Below, in pieces: positions 16,815 to 26,079 of a DNA stretch of 48,802 nt. The notes under the pieces are model-generated. The model ran no database searches. It worked only from the letters and a program-made list of their open reading frames with translations, and was not told the origin of the DNA. The stretch lies in contig JAIYAP010000085.1 of NCBI GenBank assembly GCA_027488935.1, positions 1 through 48,802 of the forward strand, in the 5' to 3' direction. Both the position numbers and the translations under genes were made by a program. This DNA comes from Saprospiraceae bacterium (lineage in GTDB: Bacteria > Bacteroidota > Bacteroidia > Chitinophagales > Saprospiraceae). Each line of letters starts with the position of its first letter. Positions within the stretch are counted from its first letter, which is position 1.

Positions 16815-19139
16815 ATGCAACGTTTTCAAACCATAGCAATCATTCTGTTGCTAAACTTTAGTCTTGCCGCACAATCCGTCGATTATCGCAGCCAGGCACA
16901 ACAATTATTGGCCAAAATGACGCTCGAAGAAAAAGCGTCTATGTGTTCTGGCGCCTCTTTTTGGAGTACCAAACCCGTCGAACGCCTGGGCATTCCTTCC
17001 ATGTTTATGACCGACGGCCCCCACGGTTTGCGCAAATCGGTTGGTTCCGATTTTAGCAAAAGTGTGCCTGCAACTTGCTTTCCAACGGCTTCGGCGCTGG
17101 CTTCTTCCTGGGATCCTGCCCTCGCGCAACGTATGGGTGTAGCATTGGGCCGCGAATCGCAGGCCAATGATGTGCAAATCCTGTTGGGTCCGGGTGTCAA
17201 CATGAAACGCTCCCCATTGGGTGGCCGGAATTTTGAATATTTTTCTGAAGACCCCATTTTAGCCGGAAAAATGGCCATCGGGTTGATCAACGGCGTGCAA
17301 AGTGAAGGCGTTGGTACTTCTATCAAACATTTTGCGGCCAATAGTCAGGAACTGGAACGCATGAGCAATTCATCGGAGGTCGATTTGCGCACCTTGCATG
17401 AAATCTATTTTCCTGCTTTCGAAATGGCGGTCAAGGAAGCACAACCCTGGACGGTGATGTGTTCCTACAACCGGGTAAACGGGGTGTACGCCTCGGAAAG
17501 CCCTTTTTTGTTGGATGAAATTTTGCGCAAACGCTGGGGATTCCAGGGTTTTGTGGTGTCCGACTGGGGCGCAGTTACCGACCGTGCAGCCGGTGTAAAA
17601 GCTGGTTTGGCCCTGGAAATGCCTGCATCGGGCGGCATGAACGACCTGAAAGTGATCGAAGCTGTGAAAAATGGCAATTTGACCATGGCGCGGCTCGATG
17701 CAGTGGTGCTGGACTACCTGACCATTTTATTGAAAGCCAAAGCGGCGCATAAACCGGATGTTCGAGTTGATGCGGTGGCTCAACATGCCCTGGCGCGTGA
17801 AATTGCCGGTTCCTCCATCGTTTTATTGAAAAATGAGCAGGCTACCCTACCCTTCCGTGCATCGTACAAGGAAATTGCGGTGATTGGTGGATTTGCTAAA
17901 AGCCCGCGTTACCAGGGTGCCGGTTCCTCGCTGGTGCAACCTACCCAATTGTCCAATGCCTGGGATGCCTTGCTGCGCGATCATGGTAAATCTACGCTTT
18001 TTACCTATGCATCTGGTTATAATCAAAATGCTGAAACCGACGATACCATGATCGCGGAAGCCGTTGCAGCCGCTAAAAAAGCCAACTTGGCGGTGGTATT
18101 TGCCGGATTACCAGACAGTTATGAGTCAGAGGGCTTTGACCGGACCGGACTGGATTTGCCCCCTTCCCACAACCGCTTGATTGAGGCCGTTGCAGCGGTA
18201 CAACCCAATGTAGTGGTGGTACTCCTCAATGGATCTGCTGTTGCCATGCCTTGGGCGGGTAAAGTACACGCGATTGTAGAAGGCTGGCTGGGTGGCCAGG
18301 CGGGTGGCGATGCCTTGGCGGATGTACTGAGCGGCAAAGTGAACCCTTCTGGAAAATTGTCGGAAAGTTTCCCGGTACGCATCGAAGATACACCCGCGTT
18401 TCCTGACTTTCCAAGCAGGGATGGTGTTGCCCAGTATGGAGAAGGGGTATTTATCGGGTATCGTTATTATAACACCAAGAAAATCAAGCCTTTGTTTCCG
18501 TTTGGCTTTGGGTTGAGTTATACCCAATTTGAGTACAGCAAGTTGGAATTAGACCGTAAAAGCATGAAAGACAATGAAACCCTGACGGTGCGTTGTACGG
18601 TAAAAAATACGGGCAAAGTAGCGGGCAAAGAGGTCGTGGAATTGTATGTACACGATGCCCAAATCGGTATTGCACGGCCGGAACAAGAACTGAAACGATT
18701 TGAAAAGGTAAACTTAGTACCTGGAGCTGCTCAAACGGTTACGTTTCAACTCAATTTCCGCGATTTTGCCTATTTTGATGTGCGCACCAACGATTGGCAA
18801 ATCCAGCCGGGCGCTTTCGAAATTCGGGTGGGCGGCGCTTCCGACAATTTGCCCTTAAAGCAAGGTGTGGATATTCAATGGTCTAAAATACCGGTAGTTA
18901 AATTGAGCCGTACTTCCATGTTGAAAGAATTCCGGGATCATCCAAAAGGCAAGGTTTTTTACGACAATACAATCGGCGGCATGGTTCCGCCCGATTTGGA
19001 TGCGGCATCGAAGGAAAAAGTGAAGGCTAGTATGGCCGCGTTTTTAAACGATATTCCTGTTTTTAAAATGGTGGCAATGTCGGGTGGCAAGTTTACAGAA
19101 GCGGCACTGGAAGACGCTTTGCAGAAGTTGAATAATTAA
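16815..19139 (+). CDS. GH3 family beta-glucosidase
   Basis: The 774-residue secreted enzyme removes terminal beta-linked sugars from oligosaccharides. It has a signal peptide (MQRFQTIAIILLLNFSLAAQ), the GH3 N-terminal barrel (KHFAANSQELERMS; FVVSDWGAV with nucleophile Asp250), the C-terminal alpha/beta sandwich (AGSSIVLLKNEQATLPF, EGWLGGQAGGDALADVLSG), and a fibronectin III-like domain (FPFGFGLSYTQF, VKNTGKVAGKEVVELYV). ATG 16815 is chosen because it begins the signal peptide; the upstream frame crosses the operator. Linkage and exact sugar cannot be decided. Regulated most likely by the divergent NUDIX-type regulator. Confidence 0.93.
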   Translation: MQRFQTIAIILLLNFSLAAQSVDYRSQAQQLLAKMTLEEKASMCSGASFWSTKPVERLGIPSMFMTDGPHGLRKSVGSDFSKSVPATCFPTASALASSWDPALAQRMGVALGRESQANDVQILLGPGVNMKRSPLGGRNFEYFSEDPILAGKMAIGLINGVQSEGVGTSIKHFAANSQELERMSNSSEVDLRTLHEIYFPAFEMAVKEAQPWTVMCSYNRVNGVYASESPFLLDEILRKRWGFQGFVVSDWGAVTDRAAGVKAGLALEMPASGGMNDLKVIEAVKNGNLTMARLDAVVLDYLTILLKAKAAHKPDVRVDAVAQHALAREIAGSSIVLLKNEQATLPFRASYKEIAVIGGFAKSPRYQGAGSSLVQPTQLSNAWDALLRDHGKSTLFTYASGYNQNAETDDTMIAEAVAAAKKANLAVVFAGLPDSYESEGFDRTGLDLPPSHNRLIEAVAAVQPNVVVVLLNGSAVAMPWAGKVHAIVEGWLGGQAGGDALADVLSGKVNPSGKLSESFPVRIEDTPAFPDFPSRDGVAQYGEGVFIGYRYYNTKKIKPLFPFGFGLSYTQFEYSKLELDRKSMKDNETLTVRCTVKNTGKVAGKEVVELYVHDAQIGIARPEQELKRFEKVNLVPGAAQTVTFQLNFRDFAYFDVRTNDWQIQPGAFEIRVGGASDNLPLKQGVDIQWSKIPVVKLSRTSMLKEFRDHPKGKVFYDNTIGGMVPPDLDAASKEKVKASMAAFLNDIPVFKMVAMSGGKFTEAALEDALQKLNN

Positions 19140-19149
19140 CTGTTGCAGG

Positions 19150-19192
19150 TTGTGACCCGTAGGAGCATAGGCTTTTGTGGGTCACAATTTTT
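19150..19192 (+). terminator. Terminator after the GH3 gene
   Basis: A perfect 9-bp stem TTGTGACCC (19150-19158) / GGGTCACAA (19179-19187) with a 20-nt loop, followed by five T residues. It lies 10 bp after the stop codon. Confidence 0.75.
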
Positions 19193-19252
19193 GCATACTT
19201 AATAAATTTTAAAGTATTCAAAATCAATATATTAAGTATTTATTTTTTAATA

Positions 19253-19280
19253 ATATCGAACACCGAATATCGAACACCGA
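19253..19280. repeat. Two tandem 14-bp units ATATCGAACACCGA
   Basis: Two exact copies of ATATCGAACACCGA stand directly downstream of the DUF1304 stop codon, in the gap between convergent genes. The unit differs from the other repeat families in the window. Confidence 0.85.
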
Positions 19281-19288
19281 AATATGAT

Positions 19289-19657
19289 TTACGGGTAGAT
19301 TAAAAAATACACGCCCAAGGCCAACAACGGCAACAGCCCTTGTATCCAAAAGATCTTTTTGTCGGCTGTAATACTTCCGTAGATACCGGCCACCGCTACA
19401 CAGGAAAGAAAAAACACGGCTACATTTCCCGACCAAAGCGGATCGCTGATGAACAATGACCAAAACAATCCGGCCGCCAAAAAGCCGTTGTACAAACCCT
19501 GGTTGGCCGCTAAAGCGCGGGTGGGTTCAAACAAATGGGCAGGTAAGGTTTTGAACACTTTTGGTCCGCGGGTGGTCCAGCCAAACATTTCAAGCCACAG
19601 GATGTAGCAGTGTTCTAGGGCGATTAGGACGCAGAGTATTTTGAAAAGAAGTAACAT
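19289..19657 (-). CDS. DUF1304 family small membrane protein
   Basis: The 122-residue product has four hydrophobic segments and the family signature EHCYILWLEMFGW near the start plus ALAANQGLYNGFLAAGLFW in the middle. Length is normal for DUF1304 (about 120). The physiological role of the family is not established. ATG 19657 is chosen because upstream frame content is the antisense shadow of the phosphatase gene. A 94-bp gap separates it from the phosphatase gene upstream in the same direction. Confidence 0.88.
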   Translation of the reverse strand: MLLLFKILCVLIALEHCYILWLEMFGWTTRGPKVFKTLPAHLFEPTRALAANQGLYNGFLAAGLFWSLFISDPLWSGNVAVFFLSCVAVAGIYGSITADKKIFWIQGLLPLLALGVYFLIYP

Positions 19658-19751
19658 GTTGCTAATATTTAGGTTAGGTTGGTCAATGTCCGTAAAAATA
19701 CAAATTTTAATATAAAATGATAAAAAAACCATCCAATACAGGAATGCCCCC

Positions 19752-21569
19752 TTATTTCCCCAATCCCAATGCCTCCAACACCTTATAAAACACCGCCGTA
19801 TTTTCATACACGCCCGTAAACAACTGCGCGCGCGGTCCATACGCAAATACGGGCACCGGCGTTGCGGTATGGTCATTGGTCGAAAACTGCCCGCTCACAT
19901 AGCCGGTTTTATAATCGCCATCCAGCAAGGTAAGGCCGCCGGTTTCGTGATCGGCGGTTACAATTACCAGGGTTTCGCCATTTTGATCGGCAAAAGCCAT
20001 CGCTTTGGCTACAACCTGATCAAAATCAGCCACTTCTGTCACTACATAAGGCAGTACATTGGCATGTCCGCCATAATCAATTTGCGCGCCTTCCGCCATC
20101 AGGAAAAAGCCTTCCGGGTGGGTAGCCAAGAGAGATAAGGTTTTTTCAAAGGCCGTTTGCAGCCAGATACCCCGTCCATCGCGCACCGATTTGCCCGCCA
20201 CCGGGTCGGAAACCACCCATTGGCGTTTTAAATCAACTACTTCGGAAGGCTGTTTTACCACTGTATAGGCGGGCAATAAAGCTTGCAAGGCCGTATCTAC
20301 ATCGGGTGGACTGCCCATAATCAAATCAATGCCCGCGTTTTGCAAATCACGCACCACGGCCTCCCGGTTGCTGCGGTCGCTTTGGTGGGCATAAAAATCG
20401 GCCGGCGTCGCATCACTCAAATCGCCTGAAGTGACAAGGCCCGTTTTTAGGCCCTTTTGCTTCAAAATACCAGGCAATAACACCAGTGGTCGACCATTTG
20501 CATCGACCCCAACGGAGCGATTGCGGGTTTTGATACCCGATGAAAATGCCGTGGAGCCTGGCGCCGAATCGGTAATATAACTATCAAAAGAACTGGTTTT
20601 AGACAAACCACTAAACCGCATGTTAAATACATTCAATGCGCCCCGATTGGCGGTATAGGCTGCGTACAAATGGGCCAAACCCATGCCATCTCCGATCAAT
20701 AGAATCACATTTTTTACTCTCCCAGTGCCGCCATCATTGCGGTAAGCGGGTGTATAACAGGCATAAGGCGCTTCAGTAGGCAAATAAGCGCGGTCGGTAA
20801 GTGTTTCCATAAAGGTTCCGGCAGGTTCTATCAAATCCGTGTTAATCCAATCAATTTTTAAACGCATAAACTGATGCCAGGCATTGACCATATCCGGTGC
20901 ATTCCAAAATCGCACGCGTCGCCCTTGTGCATGCGCACGTGCAATCACCGAATCCAGGCGCTGCAACTCCTTATCGGTGAGCACACCTTTGCCATTCCAT
21001 TGGGCATATGCGGCAAAATTGCCGCTCAACATTCCAATTTTGGGCATGATTTCCGGCGAATAAGTATCCTCCAGGTTTCCATCAAATAAAATAAAGGCCG
21101 GGTAGTCCCGAAAAGTGCTCACGGGAGGCCTATTGCCGCTGATCAGGATTTTCACATGACGGTTTCCTGTAATATCTGGATAACGATTCAATAGTTTGAC
21201 CAAAGCAGGCAAGGTACTGGTCCCTTCCGTCTTCAAATCGATCATCAATTGCAGGTTGCGGCTGGAATCAGCGCTCAGGTTGCCTTTGTACTTTTCAATG
21301 CAGGCACGCAAAGGATCAAGGTATAAAGTGGCCAAATCGCGCTTCGGATCCAATTCCGAAACCTCATGGGCGACCAATATTTTATTTTGAACGAGAAAAA
21401 TATCTGCCTCCATTGAACCAAAACCGTGGTTGTAAGCATCCCAAAATGGAAATGCCTGCTGGTAATCGTTGTGGGAATGCAAATGGTAGGTCCGGTACTG
21501 AACCGGTTGGGCCTGGGCAACGATGGCGCAGCACACCCAAAAGAGCGGAAGTAAACGTTGGTAAAACAT
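19752..21569 (-). CDS. Phosphodiesterase-like and alkaline phosphatase fusion
   Basis: The 605-residue exported protein joins two domains. After a signal peptide (MFYQRLLPLFWVCCAIVAQA), residues about 27-260 form a GDPD/PLC-like TIM barrel: HSHNDYQQAFPFWDA, GSMEADIFLV, LVAHE, LQLMIDLKTEG. From about 285 on it is a PhoA-type alkaline phosphatase: NVILLIGDGMG, TDSAPGSTAFSSGIKT with nucleophile Ser335, AEGAQIDYGGHAN, VIVTADHETGG. The combination would release a phosphomonoester from a phosphodiester and then free the phosphate, which suits phosphate scavenging. ATG 21569 lies only 6 bp from a perfect -7 box, so the mRNA may be nearly leaderless. No T9SS tail, so a periplasmic site is likely. Confidence 0.9.
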   Translation of the reverse strand: MFYQRLLPLFWVCCAIVAQAQPVQYRTYHLHSHNDYQQAFPFWDAYNHGFGSMEADIFLVQNKILVAHEVSELDPKRDLATLYLDPLRACIEKYKGNLSADSSRNLQLMIDLKTEGTSTLPALVKLLNRYPDITGNRHVKILISGNRPPVSTFRDYPAFILFDGNLEDTYSPEIMPKIGMLSGNFAAYAQWNGKGVLTDKELQRLDSVIARAHAQGRRVRFWNAPDMVNAWHQFMRLKIDWINTDLIEPAGTFMETLTDRAYLPTEAPYACYTPAYRNDGGTGRVKNVILLIGDGMGLAHLYAAYTANRGALNVFNMRFSGLSKTSSFDSYITDSAPGSTAFSSGIKTRNRSVGVDANGRPLVLLPGILKQKGLKTGLVTSGDLSDATPADFYAHQSDRSNREAVVRDLQNAGIDLIMGSPPDVDTALQALLPAYTVVKQPSEVVDLKRQWVVSDPVAGKSVRDGRGIWLQTAFEKTLSLLATHPEGFFLMAEGAQIDYGGHANVLPYVVTEVADFDQVVAKAMAFADQNGETLVIVTADHETGGLTLLDGDYKTGYVSGQFSTNDHTATPVPVFAYGPRAQLFTGVYENTAVFYKVLEALGLGK

Positions 21570-21603
21570 AGCGCTCAAAGATAGGCGAACCTCTTTGAGC
21601 GCT
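21570..21603 (-). terminator. Hairpin combining terminator and promoter
   Basis: Perfect 11-bp arms AGCGCTCAAAG (21570-21580) and CTTTGAGCGCT (21593-21603) with a 12-nt loop lie between the upstream surface-protein gene (stop 21629) and the phosphatase start (21569). On the minus strand the loop end and second arm contain TATCTTTG (21583-21576), a perfect -7 box. The hairpin can end the upstream transcript, though the following T tract is only TTTT inside the ATG-TTTT of the next gene, and the same bases can start the next one. Confidence 0.6.
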
Positions 21604-21628
21604 GTTTTAACCGTAAATTATCTTAATA

Positions 21629-24600
21629 TCAATTTTTCACAAAGTTCACCGCAAAACGCTGCCCGTCGGCGGTCCAAAGCTCCAAAACATACAAGCCTGG
21701 GGTTGCTTTATCCGACATTTGAAGTGATTGTGGTTGCATATCGGCCAAAATAGCCTGGGTTTGCACGCATTGTCCGATGCTGTTCAGGATGCGCACGTTC
21801 AACTCCTGACCATTCCAGGGCGATAAATCGACAAACAACAAGCCGGTGGTAGGGTTCGGATACAACAATAAAGTAGCCTCCCGATCCAGTACAACAGATG
21901 GCTCTGAATTTTCATTGCGGCTTTGCACCAATGGCGTAATGCCAATTGGACAATTAAAGGTGTTCAAATACGCGTCGTAACTCAACTGTGGCGCCAACCG
22001 CGTGGTCATATTGAAAAAGGTCGGTCGAATTTGCTTGGGCAAGGTAAACGAGAAGGTCGCTGATTGTCCATTGGCAATGCTGTCGGCACCCGATTTGAAG
22101 CGAATGGAGTAAAAAGGGCTAAAATTCGGGTTGCGCACACTGTAAGACTTACCTTCGGCGCTAATGTAGGTGGTATTATTGCCGGGACTAACAGCTGTGA
22201 TGCCCGCAGGCAATTCAATGGCCGTATAAATCAATTTATTGCTACAACTGTTTGTCACCCGCATAGTATAGGTGTATTGATTCGTGTTGTTGCTGGTGAT
22301 GCTCAACAACTCGTATTTAATACAAGCCGTGTTTTTCACGTCGCAGGCCAATTCTTCCCGGATTTTTACCGTAAAACAACAGGTTGCAGTGGCATTACAA
22401 TAGTCACTGACCACAAAACAAACCTGCGAAGTGCCAATTGGAAATGCCGCACCCGACACCAAACCAGTTTGCAATTGCAAATCAATACCATCACACAAAC
22501 AAGTACTGCTGGCGGTTGGTTGGTTGTAATTCACCACCGTAGCACCGGAACCCGGTAACACCGCAAGCTCAATATTGGCAGGACATTGAATACTCACCTG
22601 CGAAGGTTGTGGCGCAGTGTAAACTAAGGTATAGGTGATCAATGTATCACAATCGTCACCTAAACCGGGCAACACACCGTTTACGATACCCGGTGTATTA
22701 TACGACTGATTGTCAATGACTACCGTTTGTCCAGGACAAAAATGAATGGTTGAATCTTTGCTCGCTTGCGGAAGCAGGTACAATTCAAGGCGCAACAAAG
22801 TATCGCATGCCAACCCGTTGTTGGAGGGAAGCGTATCGATAATCAATCCAGGCTGGGTGTACACTTGCCCATTGATGGTGATGGAACCACCAGGACAGAT
22901 ATAGGCGGTGTCAAAACGGAAAGGCTTGGGCAATTGGTTTAAAAAATAGAATACAATGGTGTCGCAACCGGCATTCGCAGCCACGGTGTCGCGGGCCAAA
23001 CCAGATTCGGTATAATCAACCCCATTGATGGTGACAACCGAGCCAGGACAAAAATAAACTTCTTCTTCCCTGGTCTGGTAAGGCAGTTTGGTAATCGTAA
23101 ACGTTACCACGGTATCGCAGGCATTGCCCACCGTTGCAGGAATAGTATCGGTAAAAATACCACCATCCGAAAACGGAAAGCCGTACACCTCAATCGTTTG
23201 CCCCGGACATAAAGTACCACTTTTGGATAAAACAGGCAATTGTTTCACGGTTACAGACACAATATCGTTTTGCTTTCCTCCACATTCATCGGTGATGGTT
23301 AGTGCAAACAGGCCGCTCACCTTGGTAATAATCGTATCGTTGGACGAACCATTGGACCATTGGTATTTATAAAAAATAGGCCCTTGCGTCAGAACGGCAG
23401 CGTCTCCAATACAAATACTACGATCTGCGCCTAAATCCAGGGTCGGAATTGCCGGCAATTGCACCACAAAACTATCAAGGTTATTGGCATAATTGCACTC
23501 TTCCAAATCGGTTACCGGAAAATCATCGAATGAAAATGGCGTACTCAATACCCCGTCAAAATTCACTACTGCATAAATTTGTGCACCATTTTTGGCAAAT
23601 GCAGCCCCAAATTCCGCTTCAAGGTTGAATAAACTAGCGGTAAAACAAGAATCCTGGGTATTCGGACTAAAATTGAAATTCCCGAGGAAGTTGGCAGCGC
23701 CTGAAGTTGGATTGGCATCATAAAAGGCCACGGCGATTTCGGCAGGTAATGCGCCACCGTCTAAGTCACAAATCTGTAGGTTCAGATTTACAGCACCTGC
23801 TGCGCAACTGGTGTTTTCGAGTTTTATAACTAAATCATTGCCAGCAGGACAAGGATCAGGAACGACACAATCGGGGCACAAAAACTGCTCAAACAATTCG
23901 GAAACGACCGGCGAAAGGTTGTTGCCCGCCGCAAGGGCAGTACTCAATTTCGGGGCAAGGGTAATGTTTTGCCGTAACGTATCCAAAATGTCCTGAAAAT
24001 CCAGATCAATAGGCTCCAAATAAGCACAGGAATCCTTCAAGGTACCATCTTGTTGCAAGCGCAACAGAAAAACATCATTTAATCCACTAGCAGTCAAACC
24101 TGTAAATATATACGAATCACCTAAAGCAATCGCTTGCGCCGGACCAAAAGCACGGGGCGTAGGGGCGCCTGCTAGACCGTATACCAACCGATTGGCCCAA
24201 ACTGGAATGCCGTCTTTGTCTGTTTTAATAAAAAAGTAGGCGTTGGACGCCAATTGGCCATAAACCAGGTACCCTGATGCGTCAGACAGCAATTTAAATG
24301 TATTGCCGGGCACCTGAAAACGCTTCAGCCAAATGCGGTTACCTTGCAAATCCGATTTTTGTAAAAAGAAAACGGAATTTGAGGCGGCTTGATTGACGCT
24401 ATCATTCCCTTCGTATAAGGTGATGAGCGATTGACCATCCACCAACAAATCACGTCCAAAAAGGTCGCCTGTAGCATTGGTATCCAAATGATTGATTTGG
24501 CTCCATACCGGATTGCCATTAAAAAGGCTAAATTGAGCGAGCAATTGCCGGCGGCTTGCATTCAAAACACCCGCCCGTGCAGTACTGGTTCCTGTACCAT

Positions 24601-25402
24601 ATAAGGTATTATCATCGTACCAAAGCAACTTGCTCAGCACATCGGCACCTTTAAATTCGTATCGTTTAGATAAATTTGCAATAATATTACCTGTATTACG
24701 ATCAATTTCAAGTATTTCTGCATCTAAATTGCCATTGGAGGGCGTAGGATTTTGATAATACAGGTAGTTACCACCTGCACCGTTTTCCAATATCCCAACC
24801 GATGTCGGGTTGCTGCTGGTGATGGTTTTGGTCCAAAGCATCACGTTATTTTCCGGATTGTATCGAAAAACAAAACCTTTCCGCTGGTCGGCAACCAAGC
24901 CCTGGATCCCACAACCAATAAGCAAACCCTCTGCGTCTTCAAAAATTTCGGTAGGCGTAACCGGCTCAAAAATACTGACGGCAAAATCACGCAACCAGAT
25001 CACTTCACCCGACGTATTCATTTTTTGAATAAAGGTGCGACCCGCTTTCCGACCAGTCAGGTACAAATTTCCGTCGCTGCTTTTGGCAATAGCCGTACCT
25101 ATTTCTGTTTGGTTTTCACGACCAAACACTTTAAAGAAAGACTTTGGATGACAATTGCAAGCAGCCGCGTTGGCTACATTGTTCAATACCTGCAAACGGT
25201 AGGTAAAGTTTGTATCCACGTTATTTCCGCCACTGACCAGCACCTTAAAGGTATCGGCGCTGCTATAATTGGTGCCATGGAGGGTAATTGTTTCTCCAGG
25301 ACAAAGCATAATGTCGCGTGTCAATTGAAGTTGACTAAAAGCCTGGATGCTGTTCAAAACCAAGAACAATGTTACAATAGATCGGGAAAAGGTAAATTTC
25401 AT
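21629..25402 (-). CDS. Giant T9SS surface protein with CPG repeats and HYR domain
   Basis: The 1257-residue protein has a signal peptide, a CPG motif near the N-terminus (MLCPGETITLHGTNYSS), a central part with propeller-like repeats mentioning no known enzyme motif (about 95-480), a region with CARDB-like character (about 530-690), and at about 725-935 four tandem repeats of about 52 residues with the pattern CPGxxVxINGxxY...G...DTL...CDT (for example FCPGSVVTINGVDYTESG, ICPGGSITINGQVYTQPG). A HYR-type domain follows at about 940-1020 (CPANIELAVLPGSGATVV). The end is a T9SS type A sorting domain (LLLYPNPTTGLLFVD, then GLYVLELWTADG). It is probably a secreted or cell-surface adhesin; no catalytic site is seen. 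Confidence 0.88.
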   Translation of the reverse strand: MKFTFSRSIVTLFLVLNSIQAFSQLQLTRDIMLCPGETITLHGTNYSSADTFKVLVSGGNNVDTNFTYRLQVLNNVANAAACNCHPKSFFKVFGRENQTEIGTAIAKSSDGNLYLTGRKAGRTFIQKMNTSGEVIWLRDFAVSIFEPVTPTEIFEDAEGLLIGCGIQGLVADQRKGFVFRYNPENNVMLWTKTITSSNPTSVGILENGAGGNYLYYQNPTPSNGNLDAEILEIDRNTGNIIANLSKRYEFKGADVLSKLLWYDDNTLYGTGTSTARAGVLNASRRQLLAQFSLFNGNPVWSQINHLDTNATGDLFGRDLLVDGQSLITLYEGNDSVNQAASNSVFFLQKSDLQGNRIWLKRFQVPGNTFKLLSDASGYLVYGQLASNAYFFIKTDKDGIPVWANRLVYGLAGAPTPRAFGPAQAIALGDSYIFTGLTASGLNDVFLLRLQQDGTLKDSCAYLEPIDLDFQDILDTLRQNITLAPKLSTALAAGNNLSPVVSELFEQFLCPDCVVPDPCPAGNDLVIKLENTSCAAGAVNLNLQICDLDGGALPAEIAVAFYDANPTSGAANFLGNFNFSPNTQDSCFTASLFNLEAEFGAAFAKNGAQIYAVVNFDGVLSTPFSFDDFPVTDLEECNYANNLDSFVVQLPAIPTLDLGADRSICIGDAAVLTQGPIFYKYQWSNGSSNDTIITKVSGLFALTITDECGGKQNDIVSVTVKQLPVLSKSGTLCPGQTIEVYGFPFSDGGIFTDTIPATVGNACDTVVTFTITKLPYQTREEEVYFCPGSVVTINGVDYTESGLARDTVAANAGCDTIVFYFLNQLPKPFRFDTAYICPGGSITINGQVYTQPGLIIDTLPSNNGLACDTLLRLELYLLPQASKDSTIHFCPGQTVVIDNQSYNTPGIVNGVLPGLGDDCDTLITYTLVYTAPQPSQVSIQCPANIELAVLPGSGATVVNYNQPTASSTCLCDGIDLQLQTGLVSGAAFPIGTSQVCFVVSDYCNATATCCFTVKIREELACDVKNTACIKYELLSITSNNTNQYTYTMRVTNSCSNKLIYTAIELPAGITAVSPGNNTTYISAEGKSYSVRNPNFSPFYSIRFKSGADSIANGQSATFSFTLPKQIRPTFFNMTTRLAPQLSYDAYLNTFNCPIGITPLVQSRNENSEPSVVLDREATLLLYPNPTTGLLFVDLSPWNGQELNVRILNSIGQCVQTQAILADMQPQSLQMSDKATPGLYVLELWTADGQRFAVNFVKN

Positions 25403-25429
25403 AGGAGATTAAGATTTTGGTGATGCTTC

Positions 25430-25437
25430 CAAAGGTA
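25430..25437 (-). promoter_or_regulatory. -7 box of the giant surface protein gene
   Basis: On the minus strand TACCTTTG, a perfect TAnnTTTG, 27 bp upstream of the start codon. A CAAG at 25456 (CTTG on the minus strand) gives a weak -33 at 18 bp. Confidence 0.5.
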
Positions 25438-25608
25438 ATTGGAAGGGAATGACTGCAAGGTACAAAATGGGGATGTGTCGCAAATGCGACGGTTGATCAA
25501 ACCTTGAATAAATTGTTGGTAAACAGCCAGAAGGCGAAATAATATACGATTTAAAAATATACTACTTTTTTGTTTTAAAAAATAAACCAATTATAAAACA
25601 TTTTATTT

Positions 25609-25616
25609 TATCTTTG
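25609..25616 (+). promoter_or_regulatory. -7 box of the NTF2-like gene
   Basis: TATCTTTG followed by C, a full match to the Bacteroidota -7 consensus, 24 bp before the start codon. No clear -33 at the usual distance. The 238-bp divergent gap 25403-25640 holds only this and the opposing promoter. Confidence 0.6.
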
Positions 25617-25640
25617 CAGCACACTAAAACACTTAAATTT

Positions 25641-25994
25641 ATGTCAACACAAGCAGTAGCCGAGCGCTTTTTCGAATTAGCCACGGAAGGCAAATTTGAA
25701 CAAATCCTCACCGAATTATTCCACCCCGATGCCGAAAGCATTGAACCTGAAAATACGCTCTTCCGATCTGTAAAAGGCTTGGACAGCATCATCAAAAAAG
25801 GCCAGGAATGGCACGAAGTGATGGAGGAAATGCACGGTGGATACACCAATGCCCCCATTGTTGCGGGCAACTTTTTCGCCTGTACCATGGGAATGGATGT
25901 GACGATTAAAGGCCAGGGACGTACACAAATGGATGAAGTTGCCGTCTATGAGGTGCGCGATGGCAAAATCATGAAGGAGCAATTCTTCTACTAA
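25641..25994 (+). CDS. SnoaL/NTF2-like protein
   Basis: The 117-residue product has the length and pattern of a single NTF2-like cone fold: VAERFFELATEGKFEQIL at the N-terminus, LFHPDAESIEP, then VAGNFFACTMGMDVTIKG and a closing strand EVAVYEVRDGKIMKEQFFY. Proteins of this group are small hydrolases, isomerases or ligand binders; the specific function cannot be assigned. ATG 25641 is used since the longer frame would begin within the -7 box. It ends before a strong terminator hairpin, so it is probably monocistronic. Confidence 0.85.
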   Translation: MSTQAVAERFFELATEGKFEQILTELFHPDAESIEPENTLFRSVKGLDSIIKKGQEWHEVMEEMHGGYTNAPIVAGNFFACTMGMDVTIKGQGRTQMDEVAVYEVRDGKIMKEQFFY

Positions 25995-26010
25995 CCCATG
26001 CTCGATTGCA

Positions 26011-26047
26011 GCCCGATGCGAACGCTGCGCGCACGCATCGGGCCCGC
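26011..26047 (+). terminator. Terminator after the NTF2-like gene
   Basis: A perfect 10-bp GC-rich stem GCCCGATGCG (26011-26020) / CGCATCGGGC (26034-26043) with a 13-nt loop, followed by CCGCTTTT. The T tract starts a few bases late but the stem is strong. Confidence 0.65.
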
Positions 26048-26079
26048 TTTTCGATAAAACAGGTCGAATTGTCGAAAAA

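Noticed and set aside
24752-25423. 223-residue plus-strand frame opposite the giant surface protein
   Set aside because: Antisense shadow: Cys/His/Arg-rich composition without motifs, while the minus strand has a signal peptide and clear domains.
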